DNA of 64,000 nt, taken from contig NZ_CP115484.1 in assembly GCF_027627475.1 (NCBI RefSeq), positions 3,146,001 through 3,210,000 of the forward strand, written 5' to 3'. The position numbers and the translations under genes were made by a program. The notes beneath the pieces were generated by a model that made no database searches, was not told the DNA's origin, and saw only the letters and a program-made list of their open reading frames with translations. Shown in pieces: positions 9,008 to 17,883 of the stretch. The DNA is from Paenibacillus sp. SYP-B4298 (GTDB taxonomy: Bacteria > Bacillota > Bacilli > Paenibacillales > Paenibacillaceae). Each line of letters begins with the position of its first letter. Position 1 is the first letter of the stretch.

Positions 9008-9075
9008 CGCCTCTTTTTATACTGAAGAATCATGCCAGTGCCGGATAGGGATCGGAGCAGGTCGGAAGACGCGGC

Positions 9076-9912
9076 TTAGCCCTTGACGGAGCCTGCGGTT
9101 ACCTGCATGAAGGAGCGGTTGGCGAATACATAGACGAGCAGCAGCGGCAGGATCGAGATGCACGCCCCGGCCAGCATCAACTGGTTCTCGACCGCTGCGC
9201 CAGCACCAAACCGCAGATTGGCGAGGCCAACCGGCAGCGTCTGCAGATCGGGACGAGAGAGTGAGAACACGAGCGGCAGGATGTACTCATTCCACGCGCC
9301 GCGAAAGGTAAACAGCGCTACCACACCAAGCGCAGGCCGCAGCAGCGGCAATATAATGCGCCAGAAGATGGAGTAGAAGTTGCAGCCGTCAATCAGTGCC
9401 GCTTCATCCAGGTCCTTAGGAATGCTGCGAAAAAATCCGATCACCATAAAAAACGCGGTTGCGTGAGCACTAATCAAAATGATTATGACAGCCCAAAGCG
9501 ATCGGTGCAAACCGAGAGTGACCATCAGGTCGAACTGCGGACGAAGGACGACAGCCCCGATCGAGATAAATAAGGTGAATGATTGCAAAAAGATCAGCAG
9601 CTTCTTTCCACGAAATGAGGCGCGATCGACCGCATAAGCTGCCATGGAGGACACCAGCAGTGTGCCGATTGTAGCAAATACGGCGACGAATACACTGTTA
9701 AAGGTGTAGCTGGAGAAATTGGCCTGTGTCCAGGCGGTCACATAGTTGCTCAGTTGCCACTGCTCCGGGAATACCGTCGCTCCGGTCGTCAGCTCCAGGT
9801 TCGTCTTGAAGGAGCCGAGAATCGCTACGATGATCGGGAATAGCATGAAGATAGAAATCAAGATCAGCAGCAGCCACATCGGGCTGCGCGCGGCTATTTT
9901 TTTCAATGCCAT
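9076..9912 (-). CDS. CUT1 ABC transporter permease (MalG/MsmG type)
   Basis: 278 aa from the ATG at 9912 (GGGGGAG 8 nt upstream); the frame extends further but the extension has no good ribosome site. Six predicted membrane helices and the cytoplasmic EAA loop EAALIDGCNFYSIFWRIILP, which contacts the ATPase. Starts 17 bp after the stop of the partner permease. Inner half of the importer for the binding protein at 4036. Confidence 0.88.
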   Translation of the reverse strand: MALKKIAARSPMWLLLILISIFMLFPIIVAILGSFKTNLELTTGATVFPEQWQLSNYVTAWTQANFSSYTFNSVFVAVFATIGTLLVSSMAAYAVDRASFRGKKLLIFLQSFTLFISIGAVVLRPQFDLMVTLGLHRSLWAVIIILISAHATAFFMVIGFFRSIPKDLDEAALIDGCNFYSIFWRIILPLLRPALGVVALFTFRGAWNEYILPLVFSLSRPDLQTLPVGLANLRFGAGAAVENQLMLAGACISILPLLLVYVFANRSFMQVTAGSVKG

Positions 9913-9929
9913 GAGTCGTTCTCCCCCTT

Positions 9930-10820
9930 TTAGTAGATGCTGCTCAATTTTTTGGACATCCAGAAATAGGCCCAAGTAATCAGACCGACGATGACAGCCG
10001 TTGTGAAGCCAACCGCGCTGCCGTAGCCGATGTTTTGCACCGCTGTACCGGTAGTTGTCAACGGGAAGAACAGCTTGTACAAATACAGGTACATGACCTC
10101 GGTTTTGCCGAATGGCCCGCCCTCCGTGAGCACCATGATGCTCTCATAGCCCTTGAGCGAGGTGGTCAATGCCAGCATGACGATCATCTGCAGCACCGGC
10201 CCCAGCATCGGAATCGTAATGTACCAGAGGCGTTGCGCCGGGTTGACGCCATCGAGCGAAGCGGCCTCGTAGATCTCCTCCGGGATGCCCTGCAGTCCTG
10301 CCAGAAACAGCAGCATATAGTTGCCGATTGCCCCCCATACCGCTATGATAACGATCGTCAGCATCGCCTTGGATGCCCCAAGCCAATCGACCGGGCCGCT
10401 GACCAGATGAAGCTTCATCAGATATTGATTCAGAATGCCGTTATACGAATTAAATACAATGTAAAAGACAATAGACATTACGGATGCGCTAAAGATGGTC
10501 GGCAGGAAGAAGATCGCCCGGAACGCATTGCGCCCGCGCAGCTTGCGGTTCAATATGACCGCCAAAATGAGCGACAACGGCAGGGTAAGGATTAGTTTGC
10601 CGCCAGCATAGATGAACGTATTCACTACAGACTGCCAAAACTCCGCATCACGCATAATGCGCGCAAAGTTTCCCAGCCCGACGAATCGCATCTCCCCGTA
10701 GCCCTGGTAGTCATAAAACATATATCGCAGTGCCCACGCTATCGGGTATATGCCGAGCGCCACGGTCAGAAAAAAACTGGGAAAGCTGAATAAATAGGCA
10801 CCAAGCCGGTTTCTACGCAT
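9930..10820 (-). CDS. CUT1 ABC transporter permease (MalF/UgpA type)
   Basis: 296 aa, six membrane helices, EAA loop EAASLDGVNPAQRLWYITIP. First gene of the lyase locus; AGGAG lies 8 nt before the ATG. With the permease at 9076 it forms the membrane channel for the binding protein at 4036. No ATPase gene is nearby, so an MsmX/MsiK-type shared ATPase is presumed. I see no convincing promoter upstream. Confidence 0.88.
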   Translation of the reverse strand: MRRNRLGAYLFSFPSFFLTVALGIYPIAWALRYMFYDYQGYGEMRFVGLGNFARIMRDAEFWQSVVNTFIYAGGKLILTLPLSLILAVILNRKLRGRNAFRAIFFLPTIFSASVMSIVFYIVFNSYNGILNQYLMKLHLVSGPVDWLGASKAMLTIVIIAVWGAIGNYMLLFLAGLQGIPEEIYEAASLDGVNPAQRLWYITIPMLGPVLQMIVMLALTTSLKGYESIMVLTEGGPFGKTEVMYLYLYKLFFPLTTTGTAVQNIGYGSAVGFTTAVIVGLITWAYFWMSKKLSSIY

Positions 10821-10976
10821 GCCATCATCTCCTCTTGATTCGTAATCCTATTGTACGAGAGGAGCGGCATAGACAGAGAGAGGGCATTTCATGAATCAGG
10901 GGGGATAAAACGATGTTCTCACAACGTAAGCACAGAGACGGCTCCCGCTTGCCTGAAGACAGGCAGAGCACGAAAA

Positions 10977-11015
10977 GAACCTTCACCATCGCGAGATTCA
11001 CGAAAATGAAGGTTC
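10977..11015 (-). terminator. Probable terminator of pdxK
   Basis: Minus-strand stem GAACCTTCA/TGAAGGTTC with a 21-nt loop followed directly by TTTTCG. It lies about 110 nt beyond the pdxK stop. The rest of the 305-bp gap 10821-11125 holds no supported gene. Confidence 0.55.
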
Positions 11016-11125
11016 CAGTGTTTAGATCAAGCAACGTCGGGCTGACCGCAGCCATACAGTTAACAGCAACAGCCATAGCCATTGCAAGGCAGCTAGCTTG
11101 GGCGTAGCCGCTGGCAGACACATTA

Positions 11126-11938
11126 TTATGACTGCAATCGATACCCGCTATGGAATACCGGGCTGACATAAGCATTGAAGGCGAAGCCGCCCCGAATGGC
11201 CGCCGTCACGAAATCCTTGGCCTTATGAACGGCATCCTGCACACTAAGACCGTTGGCTAGACCGCTCGTGATTGCAGCCGCAAAGGTACAGCCCGCGCCA
11301 TGATTGCACGCCGGCACGATCTTGTCCGTCTCCAGCACGGCGAAGCTCGCTCCATCATACAGCACATCAATCGCCTGTTCCCCGTTCAGCGCCTTGCCTC
11401 CCTTGACAACAACGTTCTGCGCGCCCAATGCATGGATACGCTTGGCTGCTTCCTTCAAGTCCTCAAGCGAGGCCAGCTTGCCGAGTCCCGAGAGCACTCC
11501 GGCTTCGAACAGGTTAGGCGTCACTACCGTTGCCAGCGGCAACAGCAGGTCGCGGATGGCATCCGCCGATTCGGGATTCAGCACCTCGGATTCGCCCTTG
11601 CACACCATAACCGGGTCGATGACGACATTGGATTGCTTATTCTGCTTAATCGCTTGCTCCGTCACACGGACGATATCCACGCTGCCTAGCATCCCTGTCT
11701 TCATCGCACTGACAGGCCCACCCGCGAAGGCGGTCTTGATCTGCTCGGCGACAAGCGCAGCATCCACCGGATAGACTTGATGGCGCCAGCTATGGTCAGG
11801 GTCCATCGTCACAATCGTCGTCAGCACGCTCATGCCATAGGTTCCATATTCGGCAAATGTCTTCAGATCCGCCTGAATGCCGGCGCCCCCGCTGGAATCG
11901 CTGCCTGCAATCGTCAATGTTTTTGCAATGTTGCTCAC
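11126..11938 (-). CDS. pdxK: Pyridoxine/pyridoxal kinase (ThiD-like PdxK)
   Basis: 270 aa ribokinase-fold enzyme that phosphorylates vitamin B6 (and possibly hydroxymethylpyrimidine) with ATP. Seen: TIAGSDSSGGAGIQADLKTF at residues 8-27, VIDPVMVCKG, and the catalytic NHGAGCTF motif near the C-terminus with its Cys and anion-hole glycines. The MDPDHSW segment and overall pattern resemble Bacillus subtilis PdxK more than the classical ThiD of thiamine synthesis. GTG start at 11938 with GGGGAG 7 nt upstream. Monocistronic, with its own extended -10 promoter. Confidence 0.87.
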   Translation of the reverse strand: MSNIAKTLTIAGSDSSGGAGIQADLKTFAEYGTYGMSVLTTIVTMDPDHSWRHQVYPVDAALVAEQIKTAFAGGPVSAMKTGMLGSVDIVRVTEQAIKQNKQSNVVIDPVMVCKGESEVLNPESADAIRDLLLPLATVVTPNLFEAGVLSGLGKLASLEDLKEAAKRIHALGAQNVVVKGGKALNGEQAIDVLYDGASFAVLETDKIVPACNHGAGCTFAAAITSGLANGLSVQDAVHKAKDFVTAAIRGGFAFNAYVSPVFHSGYRLQS

Positions 11939-11983
11939 GTACTAGCTCCCCTTTGTTTTCTAGGATCGGATACAATAAAGTTG

Positions 11984-11992
11984 ATTATACCA
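11984..11992 (-). promoter_or_regulatory. Extended -10 promoter of pdxK
   Basis: Minus-strand TGGTATAAT, a TGn-extended perfect -10 box, about 45 nt upstream of the GTG start. No good -35 at 17 nt, which extended -10 promoters do not need. Confidence 0.65.
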
Positions 11993-12052
11993 GAAAACAT
12001 CCGGTTTGCACGCAAGGAGCCGCAAAAAGGCAATCGTCGCTGACACTTGCCC

Positions 12053-13027
12053 TTATTTCCCGCCCGGAACAAGCAGATCTGCAATTATATCCAACTGCTT
12101 ATCCACAGAAATGGGGTCACTGTACAGAAATTCATCAAAATCGATCGTGTAGACTTTACCCGCTTTCCACGCCGACGAATGCTGGATCAGCTTCTCGACC
12201 TCCTTCAGGTTGTCGCCGGCATCCTTGTTCACAGCAAGAAACAGCCGATCTCCGATAAAGTCATTGACGATCTCATTGGATATTTCCCATGTGTCCCCCT
12301 GGATGACCTCATCCGCTACCTTCTGCTGCGGCTTCAGACCGAGATACTTGTACAGAATATTGCCGCCCATGTTCGTATCGCCATAGACAAACAGCCCCCC
12401 TGAACGTACATTCAAGATAGTAAAGGTCTCGTCAGCTCCGACATATGGCCGGATCTTCTCTTTGTAAGCCGCTATTTTCTCCGTGAAGGTCTCGCTCCAT
12501 TGCTGCGCCTCCTCCTGCTTGCCCAAGATGTCTCCAAACATCTGAACATCCTTCAGCGGTTCATCATATTGCTCGAGAACGATCGTGGGCGCAATCTTCT
12601 CCAGCGCCTCATATCCGCCATCGACAACCTCCGCGAAAGGCGCGGTGGTCACGATCAGATCGGGGTTCAGCGACAATATCTTCTCCGCATCGGGGGGTAC
12701 ACCAACATCCGTAATACTGGCAACATCGCTCAGCAGCGGGTTCTTCAGAACGAAGCTGGTCGTACCGACAGGCTTCACGCCGAGCGTCATCAGCTCGCCC
12801 AGGTGAAACAGGCTAACGACTCGTTGCGGCTGGACCGGGATGTCGCTCGTCCCCTTGAGATGCTTGTACGAGCGGGTTGCTGCCGCTTCCGTATCCGCAG
12901 CGCTATGAGCCGAGGCAGGCGGCGCAGATGCGCTTCCCGCAGGTTGGCCCGCTTGGCATGCATTCAGAAGCAAGGATGTACATAACAGCATCATGGCTCC
13001 GATAGCTGGCCTTGAAAATCTAAACAT
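12053..13027 (-). CDS. Internal gene: iron-siderophore ABC binding lipoprotein
   Basis: 324 aa product expected from the internal ATG at 13027, which has GAAGGGG 8 nt upstream. Signal peptide with lipobox LLNAC (Cys24), an Ala/Ser-rich linker, then a class III binding fold: RVVSLFHLGELMTLGVKPVG, the DPDLIVTT-like LNPDLIVTTA, and a C-terminal VDKQLDIIADLL helix. Would hold ferric siderophore at the outer membrane face for an FecCD-type permease, none of which is in the window. Controlled by the Fur box at 13057-13075. Same frame as the upstream AraC domain. Confidence 0.75.
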   Translation of the reverse strand: MFRFSRPAIGAMMLLCTSLLLNACQAGQPAGSASAPPASAHSAADTEAAATRSYKHLKGTSDIPVQPQRVVSLFHLGELMTLGVKPVGTTSFVLKNPLLSDVASITDVGVPPDAEKILSLNPDLIVTTAPFAEVVDGGYEALEKIAPTIVLEQYDEPLKDVQMFGDILGKQEEAQQWSETFTEKIAAYKEKIRPYVGADETFTILNVRSGGLFVYGDTNMGGNILYKYLGLKPQQKVADEVIQGDTWEISNEIVNDFIGDRLFLAVNKDAGDNLKEVEKLIQHSSAWKAGKVYTIDFDEFLYSDPISVDKQLDIIADLLVPGGK

Positions 13028-13942
13028 GGTTGTGTCCCCTTCCGTCCTATCTATCTGATAATAACTCTCATTATCATTATGAGAAAGCAGGCCAGGAGAA
13101 ACAATGGATGATTTCGGCAGATGCAATGGATTATGTTGAACTTCCCTCCGGTTGTCCTCCCGGAATTTCTGCGGTGAACGACCGGTATGCTTTTTGAACA
13201 AACGACTGAAATAATACACATCGGCATAGCCCACGCTAGCCGCGATCTCCTTAATGCGGGCCTCGGATTTCAACAAAAACTGCTTGGATTTATGGATGCG
13301 CACATAAATCAAATATTCGATCGGGCCTACCCCGATCTGATTCTTGAACAAGCGAGACAGATAGCTCACACTGCAATGATACAATCGAGCGAGCTCTTCG
13401 GCTGTGATTGGCTCCTTGTAATGCTCCTGGATGTAGTGGATCGCTTCGGTGATCATACGGCTGCTGTCCGTGGCGCTATTGACCTGTCGCATCGACTCGT
13501 ATACAAAGGATAGAAAGACGGACTGTGCCTGCAGCTTGTCAAGCGCGCTTCCCTGCTGCCACAGGCGCAGCATCGTCTGGCACTTCTCCAGCAATGGCAG
13601 CACGCGGTATGGAGTCAGTTCATAGGGAAGCTGGAAGCTGGCCTGCTCCTCTGGCGTATCGCACATGGCCTGATACAACATGATGTAACCGCTAAAGTCT
13701 TCGCTTGCCGAGATAACGCGCCATTCGTTGTCCTGTCCTCCATGCACAATATGATGCGCTCTGAGGCCATAGACTTCACCGAAATGGCTCACGTGAGCGA
13801 TCCCGTGTGTCGTCAAGACAAAGAAGCTGACAGGAAACAGCTCGCGTCCCGCTGCCATCCCCTCTGCGGCGTTAAGCTGCCGGATGTCGACCAGTCTCAC
13901 AGAGGTGCGGCTCCACCGTTCAATATAGGCGTCCCAGTTCAT
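12053..13942 (-). CDS. AraC-type regulator fused in frame to a siderophore-binding lipoprotein
   Basis: One open frame of 629 codons. Residues 1-165 are an N-terminal ligand-type region, about 165-263 an AraC/XylS HTH pair (VGYADVYYFSRLFKKHTGRS), 264-305 a non-conserved stretch, and 306-629 a complete lipoprotein with its own Met, signal peptide and lipobox, similar to FhuD/YfiY-type iron-siderophore binding proteins. Bacillus subtilis Btr also joins an AraC domain to a siderophore-binding domain, but here a signal peptide, ribosome site, promoter and Fur box lie inside the frame (13025-13104). Either a true fusion with an internal gene, or two genes whose separating stop is missing. Confidence 0.8.
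   Translation of the reverse strand: MNWDAYIERWSRTSVRLVDIRQLNAAEGMAAGRELFPVSFFVLTTHGIAHVSHFGEVYGLRAHHIVHGGQDNEWRVISASEDFSGYIMLYQAMCDTPEEQASFQLPYELTPYRVLPLLEKCQTMLRLWQQGSALDKLQAQSVFLSFVYESMRQVNSATDSSRMITEAIHYIQEHYKEPITAEELARLYHCSVSYLSRLFKNQIGVGPIEYLIYVRIHKSKQFLLKSEARIKEIAASVGYADVYYFSRLFKKHTGRSPQKFREDNRREVQHNPLHLPKSSIVSPGLLSHNDNESYYQIDRTEGDTTMFRFSRPAIGAMMLLCTSLLLNACQAGQPAGSASAPPASAHSAADTEAAATRSYKHLKGTSDIPVQPQRVVSLFHLGELMTLGVKPVGTTSFVLKNPLLSDVASITDVGVPPDAEKILSLNPDLIVTTAPFAEVVDGGYEALEKIAPTIVLEQYDEPLKDVQMFGDILGKQEEAQQWSETFTEKIAAYKEKIRPYVGADETFTILNVRSGGLFVYGDTNMGGNILYKYLGLKPQQKVADEVIQGDTWEISNEIVNDFIGDRLFLAVNKDAGDNLKEVEKLIQHSSAWKAGKVYTIDFDEFLYSDPISVDKQLDIIADLLVPGGK
13057..13075 (-). promoter_or_regulatory. 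Fur box
   Basis: GATAATGAGAGTTATTATC matches 16 of 19 positions of the classical Fur box. It begins directly after the -10 hexamer of the internal promoter and would cover the transcription start, so iron-loaded Fur should block it. Confidence 0.85.
13076..13104 (-). promoter_or_regulatory. Internal promoter of the siderophore-binding lipoprotein
   Basis: Minus strand TTGTTT (13104-13099), 17-nt spacer, CATAAT (13081-13076). It sits inside the fused reading frame, just before the Fur box and 49 nt before the lipoprotein ATG. Confidence 0.65.
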
Positions 13943-14062
13943 AATCTCCTCCCTCCCTTGGTCTGCTGTCCGAATGCTCCTTACAGTGTACTATATGTGC
14001 AACTGGCTTCTCAATCCTCTGACGCCACAGCTCTGCAGGTAGAGCCTGCTCCATGACGCGCA

Positions 14063-14099
14063 AGAGCACAAGCCCGGATTATGCAAGGGCTCGTGCTCT
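14063..14099 (-). terminator. Hairpin downstream of the UbiD-family gene
   Basis: Arms AGAGCAC(A/G)AGCCC and GGGCT(C/T)GTGCTCT, 13 bp with one mismatch and an 11-nt loop, about 70 nt past the decarboxylase stop. The T-tract is weak, so termination strength is uncertain. Confidence 0.55.
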
Positions 14100-14165
14100 G
14101 CTCTCTATTCTATGTTGGGATGAGGCCAACGACCGACATCTCGTACAGCTCAGCGCCTAGAGCCA

Positions 14166-15998
14166 TCACAGCTTGACGCTCGCAAGACTCGCTCCCTTGA
14201 CGAACAGCCGCTCCACGCGCTTCTCGACATCCGGGTCGGGAACAAGCGGCGGGGCATGATGCGGCTTGATGCGGGCATCCAGCACGATATTGTCGCAGCC
14301 CCAATGCTTATGTTCATAGCTGCCGTTGACACCGTGAATATCATGAGACGGATTGCTCCGGGTGAAGGTTGCCCACACAAAATTGCTGAGCGACCGGCTC
14401 ACAAACTCGCTGTCATCGCACAGCACTACGAGCGGACAGGAGCTGAGCGGCTCCCGCTCCGCGAGCGCCTCGCATAGCCCCTGCACCTGGCGCTGCGCTT
14501 GCCTGGCATCCGTATACGCCGGCCCCTGCAGCGCGACGACGCCCGGCATCACAAGACGGACGCCTTCGAATTCTCGCAGTCCCGATAGCTGCTGCGGAAC
14601 CTCGGTGCATAGCTCGCGCTTGGCGCTGCCGCAGGCCGCGAAGACGACCTTGCTGCCTGTGTTCAGCCCGGTGCCGGAATAATCGAGCGTGTCGATCGTC
14701 GTATTCGTATAGAAATGAATATCGCGCCGCAGGTCGAGCCGCTCCAGAATATAGGTCAAGAAGGCAGCCTCATCATGAGTGTCCAGCGGCTGTCGCTCCT
14801 CGGCGGCAATAAACAGATACTTCGCCAGACTTAGCTGCCCGGTGCCGAGGATGCGATTAGCCAGCGTGAGTATCTCCGCAGGCTGACGCGTCTCCTCGTA
14901 GGGCGCGTACCGCTCGCTACCTATGGCGAACAGCAGCGGGTGGACACCTGCCGCATCGACCGCATGCACCTCCTTGACTCCCGGAATCTCATGCTTGATC
15001 GCGTCCCCGGTGAGCTCATGAATAAGCGCCCCGAATACGGTGTCCTCCTGCGGCGGACGTCCGACGACGGTGAACGGCCAGATCGCATTCGGACGAGCAT
15101 AGACCTTGTGTACCCGCATCACCGGGAACGGATGGGTCAGACTATAGTAGCCCAGATGGTCGCCGAACGGCCCCTCCGGCTTCGTATCACCCGGATAGAT
15201 CTCCCCCGTAATGACGAAGTCTGCGTCATTGCTGATGCAGAAGCCGTCCAAGTAGCTGTAGCGGAACCGCCTTCCAGCCAGCAGGCCAGCGAACATCACC
15301 TCGCTCAGCCCCTCAGGCAGCGGCATGACAGCGGACAGGGCATGCGCTGGCGGGCCGCCGACAAAGCAGCTTACCTTCAGCGGCTTCCCCTGCTTGACCG
15401 CCTTGGACTGGTGAACGCCAATCCCACGGTGGATCTGATAGTGCAGGCCGATCTCACGATTCAGCTCATACTCATTGCCCGTCAGTTGAACACGGTACAT
15501 GCCCAGATTGGACTTCATCGGCCCCGGCTTGTCCGGGTCCTCCGAATAAACCTGTGGCAAGGTGACGAAGGCTCCGCCGTCCATCGGCCAATGCTGGATA
15601 AGCGGCAGATCGCTGATCTGTATCTCCTGCGCTGCTACCGGGCCGCCGCCGGACTTGCGAAGTGGAAGCGCCTTCCAGGCGCCGAGCGCTGCGGATAGCT
15701 GCTTGAACGGCTGCTTCAGCGCCTTCACCGGATCATTGCGCAGCGCAATCACCTGCTCCGCCAGCTCCCAAGTATCCCGAAATATGAAACGGCTGCGCTC
15801 CATGGTGCCGTACAGATTCGAGACGGCGCGAAAGCGCGAGCCCTTGACATTCTCAAACAGCAGCGCCGGGCCGCCCGCTTCGTACACCTTCAGATGGATT
15901 GCCGCCATCTCCAGGTGAGGATCAACCTCCTCGCGAATGCGGACAAGCTGTCCGTGCTGCTCCAGATCCAAAATACATTGCTCCAAATTGTGGTACAT
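14166..15998 (-). CDS. UbiD-family prenylated-FMN decarboxylase
   Basis: 610 aa from the ATG at 15998, with GGAGG 8 nt upstream; a longer frame to 16127 lacks a ribosome site. UbiD-family enzymes use prenylated FMN to decarboxylate aromatic or unsaturated acids. Seen: EIYPGDTKPEGPFGDHLGYY, which carries active-site Glu and Asp residues, and an N-terminal LEQHGQLVRIREEVDP typical of the family. The cofactor-making UbiX is not adjacent, so substrate is open (menaquinone-type precursor or phenolic acid). Monocistronic. Confidence 0.83.
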   Translation of the reverse strand: MYHNLEQCILDLEQHGQLVRIREEVDPHLEMAAIHLKVYEAGGPALLFENVKGSRFRAVSNLYGTMERSRFIFRDTWELAEQVIALRNDPVKALKQPFKQLSAALGAWKALPLRKSGGGPVAAQEIQISDLPLIQHWPMDGGAFVTLPQVYSEDPDKPGPMKSNLGMYRVQLTGNEYELNREIGLHYQIHRGIGVHQSKAVKQGKPLKVSCFVGGPPAHALSAVMPLPEGLSEVMFAGLLAGRRFRYSYLDGFCISNDADFVITGEIYPGDTKPEGPFGDHLGYYSLTHPFPVMRVHKVYARPNAIWPFTVVGRPPQEDTVFGALIHELTGDAIKHEIPGVKEVHAVDAAGVHPLLFAIGSERYAPYEETRQPAEILTLANRILGTGQLSLAKYLFIAAEERQPLDTHDEAAFLTYILERLDLRRDIHFYTNTTIDTLDYSGTGLNTGSKVVFAACGSAKRELCTEVPQQLSGLREFEGVRLVMPGVVALQGPAYTDARQAQRQVQGLCEALAEREPLSSCPLVVLCDDSEFVSRSLSNFVWATFTRSNPSHDIHGVNGSYEHKHWGCDNIVLDARIKPHHAPPLVPDPDVEKRVERLFVKGASLASVKL

Positions 15999-16242
15999 GT
16001 TACAAACCTCCAGCCTGTTCACAAACCCGAACGTTATCCTTCTATTATGCCTGTATCCGGCAAGGTAGCACAAGGCTTGAACCGTCGGCAACGCGTCCAG
16101 CGGCCTGCCGATTGCGAATTGTGTCACAAAAGCGCCTAATGTAGCGCTGCCGCACTGAGACGGGACACAAAATCATGCTGCTGCAGGTTGCGCTGAATCT
16201 AAAGGGTGAGACCCACGTGGATGCCGCACGATGCTGTGCAGA

Positions 16243-17880
16243 CTAACCACGCGATTCCTGCTGCTGGCGATATTCGCGCGGAGACCGTCCCTCCTGCTTT
16301 TTGAAGACTTTACTGAAATACTTCACGTCGCTGAAGCCAACCATTTCTGCGATCTGCGCCAGCTTCAGATACGGATTAAGCAGCAGTTGCTTTGCCTTGC
16401 CGATGCGGTAGGCGCTCAAGTAATCGGAGAAATTGTGTCCAAATTCCTGCTTGAATTTACGCGAAATGTATTCGCGGCTCAAATGGAAAGCAGCAGCAAG
16501 CTGCTGCAAGGACAGATTGTCCATATAATGCTTGTCGATGTAGGCGACAATATCATTGATCGCGCTGCTTTCGCGTGCCTGGTGCTCCAGTATTGCCCTG
16601 GACAATCCGGTTAGTGCAGCTCGCAGCCAATCTCCCCAGCCATAGATAGAGAAGGAAAAGGACGCCCCGCCGACGGAGGGGGCGCTGCCAAGCCAGCCCT
16701 GCCGCTCCAGCTCTGCGCGAACCGTCTCGGCCTCCCCGCCCAGCTTCTCCCGCAGCAGCCGCTCGCAGAAGGAATGTACACTCGCTTGCCAAAACTGCAG
16801 CCATTCGGGGGTGACGGCTTCTTCCCGGCCAAGCATGTCGGTCCAGCGCCGCATGGCCACCTCAATCTCGCCATGATTTCCACTAAGCACAGCCATCCTC
16901 CAACCGTCTTGCAGCGGCTCCAGAGCGCGTTCATTGAGCGCACCTGCAGGCTCTGCCGCAGTGATGTCATGTGCATATCTGTCCGGCTGGAGCAGGTTGC
17001 GGCGGCGGAGGGCGACAACCGCCTCATGGTATTGCTGCGGCAAGCTGCACGGCAGTGCGCCTGCCACTCCCATGCCCATATGCATGCGACGCTGCAGCGT
17101 GTGTTCCAGCCCGTCATTGATGGCGTCAACCAGTTGCTGCATAGAATCCAGATGCTCCCAGACCAGCAATATAATCTCGCCGGGCGATCCCCAATATTTG
17201 AAGGCGATCCCACGGCCGCAGGGTGTCAGAAACTCGTTGCAGATGTTGACGAGTGCAAAATGAAGCAGCTCGCTGTTGCCGCCGAAACGCTGAAGCAGCT
17301 CGGTATCCGCCGGGTCGGTCTGCAGCAGCAGCAGTCGGGCACTGGCCGCCTGCTGCGGGATGACCCCCTCGCTGTGCAGACGGCGCAGCGAGTACTTCTC
17401 TGTCGCCGGATCATCGATCAGTGAGGAGAGCAGCTTCTCGTCATAGATCGGCTTGAACTCGTTCAGCCTAATCGTCTGCTGCCGCGAGGACTGCCGCTCC
17501 CGCTCCTCTTCACGCCATTGCCCCACCGCCTTGGCCACCGCCGCATGAATCGCCTCCGGTTCAATCGGCTTCAAGATATAATCGATGCCGCCATGGCGAA
17601 CTGCAGCGCGTACAAATTCAAAATCATGATGACCGCTTACAACGATTAATTTTGGCGTAGCCGCTTCATCGCCTATCCATGACATCAACTCCAATCCATT
17701 GCCCTCTGACATCATCATATCCATTATGACCAGCTCTGGCTTGTCACGGCGAATCAATTCGATGGCCTCCTGCCCGCTGGACGCCTCGCCCACCGCTTCG
17801 ATACCATGAACCTCCCAATCGACGAGCAGCCGAATTGCCCGGCGTACTCTCGCCTCATCATCAACGATTAGTGCTCTCAT
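16243..17880 (-). CDS. YesN-type response regulator (REC plus AraC HTH)
   Basis: 545 aa. Receiver domain with phospho-acceptor D54 in ELVIMDMMMSEG and the YILKPIE lysine near residue 106; C-terminal AraC pair of HTH motifs with VGFSDVKYFSKVFKKQEGRS. Starts 3 bp after the stop of the kinase gene. Presumed activator of the transporter operon starting at 19875 on the opposite strand. Confidence 0.9.
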   Translation of the reverse strand: MRALIVDDEARVRRAIRLLVDWEVHGIEAVGEASSGQEAIELIRRDKPELVIMDMMMSEGNGLELMSWIGDEAATPKLIVVSGHHDFEFVRAAVRHGGIDYILKPIEPEAIHAAVAKAVGQWREEERERQSSRQQTIRLNEFKPIYDEKLLSSLIDDPATEKYSLRRLHSEGVIPQQAASARLLLLQTDPADTELLQRFGGNSELLHFALVNICNEFLTPCGRGIAFKYWGSPGEIILLVWEHLDSMQQLVDAINDGLEHTLQRRMHMGMGVAGALPCSLPQQYHEAVVALRRRNLLQPDRYAHDITAAEPAGALNERALEPLQDGWRMAVLSGNHGEIEVAMRRWTDMLGREEAVTPEWLQFWQASVHSFCERLLREKLGGEAETVRAELERQGWLGSAPSVGGASFSFSIYGWGDWLRAALTGLSRAILEHQARESSAINDIVAYIDKHYMDNLSLQQLAAAFHLSREYISRKFKQEFGHNFSDYLSAYRIGKAKQLLLNPYLKLAQIAEMVGFSDVKYFSKVFKKQEGRSPREYRQQQESRG

Positions 17881-17883
17881 GCT

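Noticed and set aside
10825-11175. 116-codon minus-strand frame between pdxK and the permease operon
   Set aside because: It overlaps the pdxK 3' end and runs through the pdxK terminator; Cys- and Met-rich composition unlike a real protein.
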